Below the pieces are notes generated by a model. That model was not told where the DNA came from. It saw only the letters and a list, made by a program, of their open reading frames with translations, and searched no databases. Made by a program: the position numbers and the translations under genes. DNA of 64,000 nucleotides, from NCBI GenBank assembly GCA_023391015.1, contig JAEWBT010000017.1:29304-93303 (forward strand). Reading direction: 5' to 3'. Shown here in pieces: positions 35,147-43,338 of this stretch; position 1 is the stretch's first letter; the number at the start of each line of letters is the position of its first letter. The DNA comes from Bacteroidota bacterium (GTDB taxonomy: Bacteria; Bacteroidota; Bacteroidia; Chitinophagales; Chitinophagaceae).

Positions 35147-35180
35147 TTGTCAAGTTTTATAGAAATGATCCATACCTTTA
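35147..35180 (+). promoter_or_regulatory. Bacteroidota-type promoter
   Basis: TTG at 35147-35149 and TACCTTTA at 35173-35180, 23 bp apart, resemble the -33 and -7 elements (TTTG, TAnnTTTG). The ATG follows at 35203. Confidence 0.5.
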
Positions 35181-35202
35181 AGGAATGTAAAAATCATTTT
35201 CT

Positions 35203-36498
35203 ATGACGCGCCGTTTTATTTTGTTGCTCGTAGGTATTGTATCTTCTCATCTTTCCAACGCTCAAAGCCAGCTACGGGGCACAGTTGTAAATGCTCATAC
35301 GCATGAACCGGTTACCGGCGCTGCTGTTTCAGTTCAAAATACTGCTATTCAACTACTCACAGATAGTGACGGTTTTTTTCAGGTGATGGTAAGCAAAGAT
35401 GTAGAAACGCTTTGGATTACTGTCAAAGCGCTGGGAGTGGACACCAGTTTTGAAGTTTTTCCCCAATCGGCAAGTCTGCTGGAATTACGGGTAGTACCAA
35501 AAGATTTTGACCTCGCCACAGCTACCATTCGCGGACTGACAGCCCGGCAAGTAGTTCAGAAAGCAATTGGGGCCATTCCTCAAAATTATCCCGACAGTAG
35601 CTATGTTTATTACGGTCATTACCGGCAGTACCAGCAAAGCGGCGGGCGGTTTCAAAACCTGGTAGAAGCGCAGGTGGCCGCCGCTATTCTGCCCCGGAAA
35701 AAGCGCAATGCGCTTACCGCCGACTTGCGCTTTGCGGTGTTGGCTTCTAAAAAACAAGGCCTGACACCTACTAAAATCGAGGATGTGGACATCCGCGAAG
35801 GGATTTCGGAGCAGCTTTTTGAGGAAAATCCGGTGTATTTTCTTTCATACAGTTCACTGGTTGGCCGGTTGCTTGATGTATGCAAATTTGCGTTTGATAG
35901 TACGTATTCCGGACCTGACGACTATCGCATTTATTATACCTCTACGCTTTCGGGCGAAGACCACGGTTTTAGTCAGAAGTTCGCCACCAATTCTATTTAT
36001 CGGGAAAGTTCCGAAACCGGCACGCTGGTAATTGACCGGAAAACGTTGGCTTTCAAACGCATTAGCCGCAAAGTGCGCCGCCTTCCGGAATTTGATTATT
36101 ATCATATGGCTAACTGGGTGCCGATTACCCGGAAGCTAAGCCGCGAACTGGTAAATGGGCAGCTGGACATTCAGTATGTGCAGTTGGGGGAGAAGTGGTT
36201 TTTATCCCAGATCGCGCATGGCTATTCCAACGATTACTTTAGCCATAATTTCCGGGATTATAACCGCATTGCGCCGGGCATGCAGCCGAAAGGACGGCTG
36301 GGCGAGTTTTTTGAATGGCAAACGGCATCCGTTGCGCGGGATGTACCCAGCGGGCTGGCAAAAGCCTTTACTTCCAAACCTTATGTGCAGCTGGTACCGG
36401 AGATTGAAAGTGGCTACTGCCTCACACAAAAGGCGTTTCCTTTTTTGTTTTTTCCGGAAGAAGCCGTGCGCAATGCGCTGCTGAATTCCGGAAAATAA
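35203..36498 (+). CDS. Exported protein with carboxypeptidase-regulatory-like domain
   Basis: 431 residues. Signal peptide MTRRFILLLVGIVSSHLSNA; residues 23-105 form the CarboxypepD_reg-like beta sandwich (LRGTVVNAHTHEPVTGAAVS, LLTDSDGFFQVMV) common at the N-termini of Bacteroidota envelope proteins. The remaining ~320 residues contain ARQVVQKAIGAIPQNYPDSSYVYYGHYRQYQ, a pattern seen in CarboxypepD_reg proteins with DUF5686-like tails, with no barrel evident. Probably periplasmic or surface-located. Confidence 0.8.
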   Translation: MTRRFILLLVGIVSSHLSNAQSQLRGTVVNAHTHEPVTGAAVSVQNTAIQLLTDSDGFFQVMVSKDVETLWITVKALGVDTSFEVFPQSASLLELRVVPKDFDLATATIRGLTARQVVQKAIGAIPQNYPDSSYVYYGHYRQYQQSGGRFQNLVEAQVAAAILPRKKRNALTADLRFAVLASKKQGLTPTKIEDVDIREGISEQLFEENPVYFLSYSSLVGRLLDVCKFAFDSTYSGPDDYRIYYTSTLSGEDHGFSQKFATNSIYRESSETGTLVIDRKTLAFKRISRKVRRLPEFDYYHMANWVPITRKLSRELVNGQLDIQYVQLGEKWFLSQIAHGYSNDYFSHNFRDYNRIAPGMQPKGRLGEFFEWQTASVARDVPSGLAKAFTSKPYVQLVPEIESGYCLTQKAFPFLFFPEEAVRNALLNSGK

Positions 36499-36502
36499 GC
36501 TT

Positions 36503-37420
36503 TTATAACAGCCGTTTTTTTATACGCCACAAAAGAGAGGCTTCTTTTTCCAAAACCAGATACAATTCTTTCCGGCCCCCGAAACCCCGGAAAAAATGCG
36601 CCACGCCGGGATCCATACTACCTTCAAAATCAAAAGTTTCAATACCTCGTTCCCGGCTGTGCATCATCGCATGAAAAATCAGTGCGGTCAGGGCGCGGGC
36701 ATCTTTGGCTTCCGTAAGCCTTGCAGCCATCATATAATAGGCACGGCGGTTGTCCCAAATATGCCAAATTAAGGCTTCCGGTTGGCCAGCTTTCCTTGCA
36801 ACCCAAAGTGCGCCTTGCCCCCGCTGGTGTGCCGCGTTGAAAAGGTTTTGCAGGTATGGAAAGGAAAAATGTGGCTTTAAGCCTTTGCGGGCCAGGTTGA
36901 TAGCACTGAAGCGGTAGAGGTCTTCCAGGTACTCCGGCGCGTTGGAAATTTGAAGCTCGTCGGCTGCGCGGCGCACGTTCCGGCGGTAATCATCCTGCAA
37001 ACGACTTAATAATTCGGCTTCGCTTGTAGCCTTTAAATTCATCAAAAACGTCTGCCTGGGTTTGATGCGAAAACCTTTCTGGGCAAATAAATCCAGCTGC
37101 GCAATGCCCGGCAACAATGCGGTGTTTACGACTTGGGTTTGGGGCAATTGCTCCAGCAGAGCAGCAACGATCTGCCGCTCAAAAGAATCCTGCCGGGTGG
37201 GTTTTAAATGGGACGGAAAAGCAACATATGGCCCCAGATACGGACACAACGGCGGGTTGCGCAGCAACGAAACGCCGTACTTTTTTTGGGGAAAGTACGG
37301 CCAGATTCCGGAAATTACACCTCCCTTTTCGACGCGCGCCATCTGCCAGGGCAGGCCGGTCGCATCCAGCCACCACGGCTGGTGGAAAAGGGGCGTATCG
37401 GTGGGCAATTGGGCTTCCAA
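36503..37420 (-). CDS. GNAT/FemAB-like acyltransferase
   Basis: 305 residues. LFHQPWWLDATGLPW at the start and GVSLLRNPPLCPYLGPYV are typical of the FemAB-like GNAT proteins. The GNAT core FRRNV-type helix appears as LLSRLQDDYRRNVRRAADELQI and the acyl-CoA-binding beta-bulge region as GALWVARKAGQPEALIWHIWDNRRAYYMMAARL. Family members transfer an aminoacyl or acyl group, for example to peptidoglycan bridges. It overlaps no neighbour and is convergent with the preceding gene by 4 bp. Confidence 0.8.
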   Translation of the reverse strand: MEAQLPTDTPLFHQPWWLDATGLPWQMARVEKGGVISGIWPYFPQKKYGVSLLRNPPLCPYLGPYVAFPSHLKPTRQDSFERQIVAALLEQLPQTQVVNTALLPGIAQLDLFAQKGFRIKPRQTFLMNLKATSEAELLSRLQDDYRRNVRRAADELQISNAPEYLEDLYRFSAINLARKGLKPHFSFPYLQNLFNAAHQRGQGALWVARKAGQPEALIWHIWDNRRAYYMMAARLTEAKDARALTALIFHAMMHSRERGIETFDFEGSMDPGVAHFFRGFGGRKELYLVLEKEASLLWRIKKRLL

Positions 37421-37470
37421 AATGCGTTTTTGAGAGGAAATTTCCGGAAATTGGAACGATAAAAATAGCT

Positions 37471-38784
37471 TTATAAAAAGCTTCGGATGATGGGCGCAAC
37501 TGTATAGCGCAGCGCACTCACCGAAAGGCGGCGCATTAGATTGGTGTTGGGATGCTTGCGGTCGTAGCCTTTGGGCCGGCGGTTGGGCCGGATCTCGGTA
37601 GCAAACCCACGGGACAGGTAAAAGTAATCCAGCACTTCCCGAACGGCGGGCGCATCGCGCACCACTACAATGGTTTCGCTGTTGCGGTAGGCCGACCGCG
37701 GATCCAGATTAAAGCTGCCCACTACCGCCACGGCGCTGTCCACCACCATAATCTTCGAATGCATGGTTTGGGCATGAAGAAACTCGTAGAACTTCACGCC
37801 GCGGTCCATATAGGTGTGACGCACATTGAGATACGCAGCGTAGGAAAGTGGAATATCCACCGATTGCATTGAGTTGGCAATCACTTCCACGCGCACTCCG
37901 CGAGCAAGGGCTTTTTTGAGTGCGCGGCGCATGCGGCTGGTGAAAAGAATGTAGCCGTTCTGGATGAGAATTTCCTTTTTGGCGCTATTGACCAAGTCGA
38001 TATGCGCGTTTTCGACCGGCCGGTTGCGCTTGGTGAGGTACGGGTCGTTGGCCATAAAATGGGCATCCCGGCAAGATGCTTTCAGGTAATTATCCACTCT
38101 GGCCCGTGCGGTATCGACATTGTTGTCGGCCATTTCTGCCAGTGTCTTAACCTGAATGTCGTTAAAGAGTTCCGGGTCAAAACGTTTGTATTTATGGTGG
38201 GGCAGTTCTACCCAGCCCGATTCCCAACGCTGGTCGAAATACGTGGCGGCTTCTTCGGCAGGCGTACCTTCAAAGAAGGCATCAATGTCATAAAATGAGC
38301 CTTTCTTTTCAAGATTGCCTTCAAAATATTTAGCCGAAATATTGCGTCCGCCCACCAGCAGGTATTTCCGGTCGATAATGATAAATTTATCGTGCATCCG
38401 CCGGTCCAGCCGCCGCAACCGCGAAAACCGGGTTGGGTTGTACACTTTGACTTCCAAGCCGTGCTCTTCCAGATATTGCAGCGCCGATTCGTTGATTTTA
38501 TTGGTCATGCCGTCCACAATCATCCTGACCCGCACGCCCCGCTGCCGGAGTTGCTGCAACAGCGCCAGAATGTAGAACGGTTTTTCGGCGTCTTCAAAGT
38601 AATAATAGCTCATGAGCACTTCCTTTTGCGCAGAAGCAATCATGTTGACCCGCACCTTAAAAGCGTCTTCTACGTCGGGAAACAAACGAGTGCAGGGCGC
38701 GTTCTCCGGCGTAGGTGGCAGATACTGCGGCAGCGCGCTAAGGGGCAGCAGCAGCGAAAAGAGAATCAAAAACCAGACGCGCAT
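37471..38784 (-). CDS. Phospholipase D-family protein (cardiolipin synthase-like)
   Basis: 437 residues with signal peptide (MRVWFLILFSLLLPLSALPQ). Both HKD motifs are present: RMHDKFIIIDRKYLLVGGRN (about 133-152) and TMHSKIMVVDSAVAVVGSFN with DPRSAYRNSE (about 335-365), so the two half-sites needed for catalysis via a phosphohistidine are intact. It resembles exported PLD-like hydrolases/cardiolipin synthases of Bacteroidota more than nucleases. Substrate unknown. Confidence 0.88.
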   Translation of the reverse strand: MRVWFLILFSLLLPLSALPQYLPPTPENAPCTRLFPDVEDAFKVRVNMIASAQKEVLMSYYYFEDAEKPFYILALLQQLRQRGVRVRMIVDGMTNKINESALQYLEEHGLEVKVYNPTRFSRLRRLDRRMHDKFIIIDRKYLLVGGRNISAKYFEGNLEKKGSFYDIDAFFEGTPAEEAATYFDQRWESGWVELPHHKYKRFDPELFNDIQVKTLAEMADNNVDTARARVDNYLKASCRDAHFMANDPYLTKRNRPVENAHIDLVNSAKKEILIQNGYILFTSRMRRALKKALARGVRVEVIANSMQSVDIPLSYAAYLNVRHTYMDRGVKFYEFLHAQTMHSKIMVVDSAVAVVGSFNLDPRSAYRNSETIVVVRDAPAVREVLDYFYLSRGFATEIRPNRRPKGYDRKHPNTNLMRRLSVSALRYTVAPIIRSFL

Positions 38785-38912
38785 AAGGGCCGCGAAAGTA
38801 GGGTGTAGCCGTCAGTCGTTCGTTGTGCTTGCTTGTTGGGGCAAAGAATAAAGCCGATACTTCTAACCACAGGCTGTTTAAAAATATCCCTAATTATTTA
38901 GTATTTTCGCTT

Positions 38913-39167
38913 ATGCTGACAACAACACTTGCTGATTTCCGGAAAGATCCTACCGCTTACCTAGATGCGGTGCTCCGGAACTTTGAAACCCTGATTGTGA
39001 ACAGGGGAAAAGACGATGGAGTGGTTATGATGTCGTTGCAGGAATACAACGCGCTGATGGCTACCCAACATGAGCTTTCTTCCCGAAAAAATAGCGCTCG
39101 CCTGGATGCTGCGATAGCGAAATTGAATGCAAAGACCTCTTTCTCTAAAGGTCTTATTGAAGAGTAA
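38913..39167 (+). CDS. yefM: YefM/Phd-type antitoxin
   Basis: 84 residues from ATG at 38913 (MLTTTLADFRKDPTAYLDAV). The N-terminal half matches the Phd/YefM fold that binds operator DNA (LIVNRGKDDGVVMMSLQEYNALMAT is the signature), and the charged C-terminus should wrap the toxin. It ends 2 bp before the YoeB gene. The frame is open further upstream to 38823 but MLTTT is the usual family start. Antitoxin-toxin complexes normally repress their own promoter. Confidence 0.92.
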   Translation: MLTTTLADFRKDPTAYLDAVLRNFETLIVNRGKDDGVVMMSLQEYNALMATQHELSSRKNSARLDAAIAKLNAKTSFSKGLIEE

Positions 39168-39169
39168 TA

Positions 39170-39427
39170 ATGCGCTACATCTTCGTGGAAGAATCCTGGG
39201 AAGATTATCTGTACTGGCAGCAGACAGACAAAACGAAATTGCGCAAAATCAATGAGTTACTTAAGGATATTGCCCGTCACCCTTTTGAAGGGCTGGGAAA
39301 ACCCGAACCGCTAAAGCATAAATACGCAGGATTTTGGTCGCGACGGATAGACGCTGAACACCGACTTATTTATCGGGTAGAAAACGATGCGATAGAAATA
39401 GCGAAGTGCCGGTTTCACTATGACTAA
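39170..39427 (+). CDS. yoeB: YoeB/Txe-type mRNA interferase toxin
   Basis: 85 residues. The RelE-fold toxin cuts mRNA at the ribosomal A site. The catalytic set matches Escherichia coli YoeB by position: Glu46, Arg65, His83 and Tyr84 (CRFHYD end). Preceded by the cognate antitoxin with 2 bp spacing. Its stop overlaps the convergent ftsY stop by 4 bp (39424-39427). Confidence 0.94.
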   Translation: MRYIFVEESWEDYLYWQQTDKTKLRKINELLKDIARHPFEGLGKPEPLKHKYAGFWSRRIDAEHRLIYRVENDAIEIAKCRFHYD

Positions 39428-40407
39428 CCTACTTCCTTCAGCGAAAACAAACTATCTACGAAGTCTTCTTTGTGGAAGATTTGTAAGTGCTCCATTTTTT
39501 CGCCCACGCCAATGTATTTCACCGGAATGCCGAATTTATGGGCGATGGCCAGCACCACGCCGCCTTTGGCCGTGCCGTCCAGCTTGGTAACCGCCATAGA
39601 AGTTACCTCGGTGGCAGCAGTAAATTGCTTGGCTTGTTCCAGCGCGTTCTGACCCGTGCTGCCGTCCAACACCAGCATCACCTCGTGGGGCGCGTCGGGC
39701 ATTTTTTTGGAAATTACGCGGCGGATCTTGGAAAGCTCATCCATCAGATGGGCTTTGTTGTGAAGCCGTCCGGCAGTGTCAATCAGTACCACATCCGCGC
39801 CGGTTGCAAGCGCCGTTTCTACGGTTTCAAAAGCTACGGCAGATGGGTCGGAGCCCATTGCTTTTTTCACAATCGGCACGCCCACGCGTTCGCTCCAAAT
39901 GGTAAGTTGGTCCACCGCTGCCGCCCGGAAGGTATCCGCCGCACCCAGCAAAACCGATTTTCCGGCTTTTTTAAAGTTGTAGGCCAGCTTGCCAATCGTG
40001 GTAGTTTTTCCAACCCCGTTTACGCCTACCACCAGAATCACATACGGCTTTTTAGGAAGGGGTTGGGCAAAGAAATTATCGGGCAGATTTCCGGAACTGC
40101 CCAGCACGGCGGCCATTTCTTCGCCCAGAATTTTGCCCAGCTCGGCGGTGTTTACAAACTTGTCGCGCTTTACCCGGGCCTCAATATTTTCAATAATCGC
40201 CACGGTGGTCTCCAGCCCCACGTCGGAGGTAATCAGGGCTTCTTCCAGGTTGTCCAGCACTTCTTCATCCACCGTGTCTTTGCCGGCCACAGCGCGCGTG
40301 ATCTTGCTTAAAAACCCTTCTTTGGTTTTCTGCAAGCCGGCGTCCAGCGCTTCTTTTTGCTCTTGCTGTTCTTTGTTTCGCTTAAATAATTTGTCAAAAA
40401 AGCCCAT
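39424..40407 (-). CDS. ftsY: Signal recognition particle receptor FtsY
   Basis: 327 residues. A short acidic/charged A region ([20 protein letters not shown]) is followed by the N domain and the GTPase: G1 [16 protein letters not shown] at 128-143, [37 protein letters not shown] and the closing [18 protein letters not shown]. FtsY docks ribosome-SRP complexes at the membrane. The short A region is normal for Bacteroidota. Confidence 0.97.
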   Translation of the reverse strand: MGFFDKLFKRNKEQQEQKEALDAGLQKTKEGFLSKITRAVAGKDTVDEEVLDNLEEALITSDVGLETTVAIIENIEARVKRDKFVNTAELGKILGEEMAAVLGSSGNLPDNFFAQPLPKKPYVILVVGVNGVGKTTTIGKLAYNFKKAGKSVLLGAADTFRAAAVDQLTIWSERVGVPIVKKAMGSDPSAVAFETVETALATGADVVLIDTAGRLHNKAHLMDELSKIRRVISKKMPDAPHEVMLVLDGSTGQNALEQAKQFTAATEVTSMAVTKLDGTAKGGVVLAIAHKFGIPVKYIGVGEKMEHLQIFHKEDFVDSLFSLKEVG

Positions 40408-40549
40408 GATTGCGCGAAGGTAAAAGTTTTTAAAGGCCGGTGGAGATTTTCCGGAAAATGGGAATTTTAATTCAAGCTTTTGCTTTAAAAATAACCAAGG
40501 GGAGGCGCTGGAAGGCCTCTGAAAATGCGTTACCCCAGTTTGGTGAGTT

Positions 40550-40640
40550 CAGCGACTTTGTCATCCTGCAAAGGATCTCTTCAAGATTTTCTTTTCAAAG
40601 GCCTCAAAAAAGGATTCTTTCTAGAATGACGAAGTCGCTG
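40550..40640. repeat. REP-like inverted repeat element
   Basis: CAGCGACTTTGTCATCCT at 40550 is mirrored by AGAATGACGAAGTCGCTG ending at 40640 (two mismatches), enclosing GCAAAGGATCTCTT and GGATTCTTTC, which pair partly. The GTCATCC...GGATCT layout matches dispersed repeats of this phylum and the element at 8591. It lies in the gap between ftsY and yeiH. Confidence 0.6.
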
Positions 40641-40662
40641 TCAACCTGTTTACGTATCATTT

Positions 40663-41607
40663 CTAAACCGCTAAAATCGTCCAGAGCGCAACGGTAGAAA
40701 TCACGACCCACAAAATGGTTCCCTGAATCACGGGTTTCACGCCAACGGCTTTCAGCAGCGAGCGGTTCAGCCCGGAGCCGATTAAAAACAAGGTGAGCGT
40801 CAGTCCTTTTTTGGAAATGGCTACGATATACGGACTTACGAGATTCACATACGGCACGTAGGTATTCACAATAATCGCCAGCACAAACAGCCCGATAAAG
40901 TAGGGGATTTTTACCTTGGAATCGCCGCTTTTAAAGATCCAGGAGCTGAGGAATGCCAGCGGGATAATCCAAAGTGCACGGGCGAGTTTCACAGTGGTGG
41001 CAATCTGCAAGGCTTCGTCGCCAAACTTGGCCGCCGCGCCTACCACCGAGCTGGTATCGTGAATGGCAATGGCGCACCACAACCCAAAATCAGGTTGCGA
41101 CATATGCAGCCAATGACCGACTGCCGGGAACACAAAAAGCGCTATGGAATTGAGAATGAAAATGGTTCCGAGCGCCACGCTGATTTCTTTTTCGCCGGCT
41201 TTAATCACCGGTGAAAGGGCCGCAATAGCACTGCCGCCGCAAATGGCCGTCCCGCCGGAAATCAAAAACGACGTGTTGCGTTCCACCTTTAACGCTTTTC
41301 CCAGAAAATAGCCCAGAACCAGGGTCCCGAAAATGGAAACAATCGTAAAAAGAATCCCTTCTTTCCCGGCTTGCAGCGCAGCATTTACGTTCATCCCAAA
41401 CCCAAGCCCGACGACCGAAAACTGTAGCAAAAAATTGGTGGCTTTTTTGTTTTGGCTTTTAAAAGGATGGACGATAAACTGGGCCAATACAATCCCCATC
41501 AAGAGCGCAATGGGCGGCGACACCAACGGCGTCAAACACAGCGCGGCAGCGATGAGAAAAATGATTTTCTCTTTGGTGAGCGGCAGAAAGCCAGCGGAGG
41601 GATTCAT
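40663..41607 (-). CDS. yeiH: YeiH family putative sulfate exporter
   Basis: 314 residues with about ten membrane helices and the UPF0324/YeiH pattern: LLMGIVLAQFI at the start, ISGGTAICGGSAIAALSPVIKAGEKE, the loop WCAIAIHDTSSVVGAAAKFG, and KKGLTLTLFLIGSGL near the end. Family members are named putative sulfate exporters; the substrate has weak experimental support. Single gene. Confidence 0.9.
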   Translation of the reverse strand: MNPSAGFLPLTKEKIIFLIAAALCLTPLVSPPIALLMGIVLAQFIVHPFKSQNKKATNFLLQFSVVGLGFGMNVNAALQAGKEGILFTIVSIFGTLVLGYFLGKALKVERNTSFLISGGTAICGGSAIAALSPVIKAGEKEISVALGTIFILNSIALFVFPAVGHWLHMSQPDFGLWCAIAIHDTSSVVGAAAKFGDEALQIATTVKLARALWIIPLAFLSSWIFKSGDSKVKIPYFIGLFVLAIIVNTYVPYVNLVSPYIVAISKKGLTLTLFLIGSGLNRSLLKAVGVKPVIQGTILWVVISTVALWTILAV

Positions 41608-41739
41608 AACGGGCTTTTCTTTTTTACCCGCAAAGGTCTGGGCTGGCCCGGAAGCTTGCGGTATATTTCCGGTTTCGGGTCACCTGAATACGTCAGAAAA
41701 GGCAGCCCCAAAAAGGACGTTTTCCGGAAATAAAAGCAT

Positions 41740-41777
41740 AGAAAGGCCCTGCCGGAAGCGTTCCGGTGGGCCTTTCT
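41740..41777 (-). terminator. Terminator of the Kunitz-domain gene
   Basis: AGAAAGGCCC / GGGCCTTTCT, with inner CCGGAA/TTCCGG pairing, 18 bp after the minus-strand stop at 41795 and followed there by a T-rich stretch. Confidence 0.75.
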
Positions 41778-41794
41778 TTCCGGAAAATTGTAGC

Positions 41795-42043
41795 TTAGTT
41801 CCGGACTTTTACGCAGCTCTGGCAGTCGGCCTGAGTGGCAAATCCTTTTTGGGAACAGCCGCTGTAGCCGATAAGCTGGCATTGGTTGGTTTGGGCATTA
41901 TAGAACCAGCGCTGAAAGTAAGCGTTGCACATTTCATTCGTCGGCGGCACGTCTTTGCACGCCGGATTGCGCACGTCGCAGTCTTTTTTACAAGCCACCA
42001 GCGTGGTGGAAGAAAGAAGCAGAACGGTAAAAAGCTTTTTCAT
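41795..42043 (-). CDS. Lipoprotein with Kunitz/BPTI-type protease-inhibitor domain
   Basis: 82 residues from ATG at 42043. Signal MKKLFTVLLLSSTTLVAC with lipobox LVAC, then a small Cys-rich domain. Six cysteines follow the Kunitz order: C-x9-C-x15-C-x7-C-x10-C-x2-C, including FQRWFYNAQTNQCQLIGYSG, the most conserved part of the fold. Kunitz domains block serine proteases by a loop before the second Cys (here VPPTNEMC). The last two spacings are shorter than in bovine BPTI (12 and 3). Bacterial Kunitz proteins are rare; this one should be on the outside of a membrane. Confidence 0.8.
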   Translation of the reverse strand: MKKLFTVLLLSSTTLVACKKDCDVRNPACKDVPPTNEMCNAYFQRWFYNAQTNQCQLIGYSGCSQKGFATQADCQSCVKVRN

Positions 42044-42250
42044 AAAAGTGCGTTTTAAAGGCAAAAGAAAACGGATGTATGAGAAAGACGGCGTATTCAC
42101 AAAATGGGTTGGGAAAAGCAACCTGTTCTTTTAAAATTGCCTTTCTAAATGCTAATATACCGTTTGGTTAAGCCGTATTTCACAGCTGGTTGCTTTTCTT
42201 TGTAGCTGCGGTTTGTCCCGGGCAGCGCTCTGTTCGCCGTACCTTTTTCC

Positions 42251-43240
42251 ATGAAATCTCCCCGGTCTTTCCTGACGGCACTGCTGCTTTTTTCCGCTGT
42301 TGCCGGCCAGGCCCAAAAAACTTCTCCAATGACGGCTCAAAACAATCCTTTACTTTGTGATCTGAAAACAGGTGTTTGTGACCCAGGCGAAGCGCCCGCT
42401 GCTTTGAATACAGTTCCGCCCGCCGCCGGAAAAGGGTTGAAGATGATTTATTTTACCGATCCGATTTGCTCTTCCTGCTGGGGGATTGAGCCGCAGCTGC
42501 GCCGATTGAAGCTGGAATACGGTACGGCGGTGGAGGTAGAATACCGCATGGGCGGCCTCTTGCCCGACTGGAGCTACAACAGCGGCGGCATCAGCAAGCC
42601 CAGCGATGTGGCCCCGCACTGGGATGAAGCAAGTGCGCACTACGACATGCCGATTGACGGCGATGTGTGGCTGGAAGACCCGCTTTCGTCTTCCTATCCG
42701 CCGTCTATTGCTTTTAAAGCAGCGCAAATGCAGGATACCAAAAAGGCGGTTGCTTTCCTGCGATCCATGCGCGAAAAGCTTTTTCTGCAAAAGAAAAATA
42801 TCACCAAATGGGAGCACCTGGAAGCAGCGGCAAAGGAAGCCGGGTTGGATGTAGCGCAGCTCAAAAAAGACTACGAAAGTGGCGCTGCAGAAGCGCTTTT
42901 CCGGAAAGATCTGGAGCTGGCGCGCGAGTGGGGTGTGCGGGGCTTTCCAACGGTGTTTTTTGTGGATAATTCCGGAAATAAAGAGCTGGTGTATGGCTCC
43001 AAACCCTATGCTTTTTACGAAATGGGCGTGTTGAAAAACAATCCCGAAGCCGTGAAAAAGGAATACAGCAAAAGCTGGGAAAGCCTTTTTGGCCTGTATC
43101 CTACGCTGACGGCCCGCGAATTTGCCGAGCTTTCCGGAACGCCGCGCGCCGAAAGTGAAGCCTTGCTGAACGCGTTGACTGCTAAAGGAGTTCTGGAAAA
43201 AGTGGTTTCCAGGAATGGGGCGCTTTGGAAGCGGAAGTAA
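42251..43240 (+). CDS. DsbA-family thioredoxin-fold protein
   Basis: 329 residues. Signal peptide MKSPRSFLTALLLFSAVAGQAQ; catalytic CSSC at Cys73-Cys76 in IYFTDPICSSCWGIEPQL; the helical DsbA insertion; GVRGFPTVFFVDNSG with the cis-Pro; and a C-terminal small helical part (LTAREFAELSGTPRAESEALLNAL) like the winged helix of FrnE/SpxH-type DsbA proteins. The DPxCSxCW motif resembles SpxH (YjbH), but the signal peptide indicates export, so a disulfide oxidoreductase is more likely. Confidence 0.82.
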   Translation: MKSPRSFLTALLLFSAVAGQAQKTSPMTAQNNPLLCDLKTGVCDPGEAPAALNTVPPAAGKGLKMIYFTDPICSSCWGIEPQLRRLKLEYGTAVEVEYRMGGLLPDWSYNSGGISKPSDVAPHWDEASAHYDMPIDGDVWLEDPLSSSYPPSIAFKAAQMQDTKKAVAFLRSMREKLFLQKKNITKWEHLEAAAKEAGLDVAQLKKDYESGAAEALFRKDLELAREWGVRGFPTVFFVDNSGNKELVYGSKPYAFYEMGVLKNNPEAVKKEYSKSWESLFGLYPTLTAREFAELSGTPRAESEALLNALTAKGVLEKVVSRNGALWKRK

Positions 43241-43338
43241 ATTCACCTTATAACAACCCACTTTTAAAGGTCGTTTGGCAACTCTGCCGCTGAGCAGGGC
43301 CTATTTTTGTGAAAACCGACTTTTTTGTTTTGATAAAG

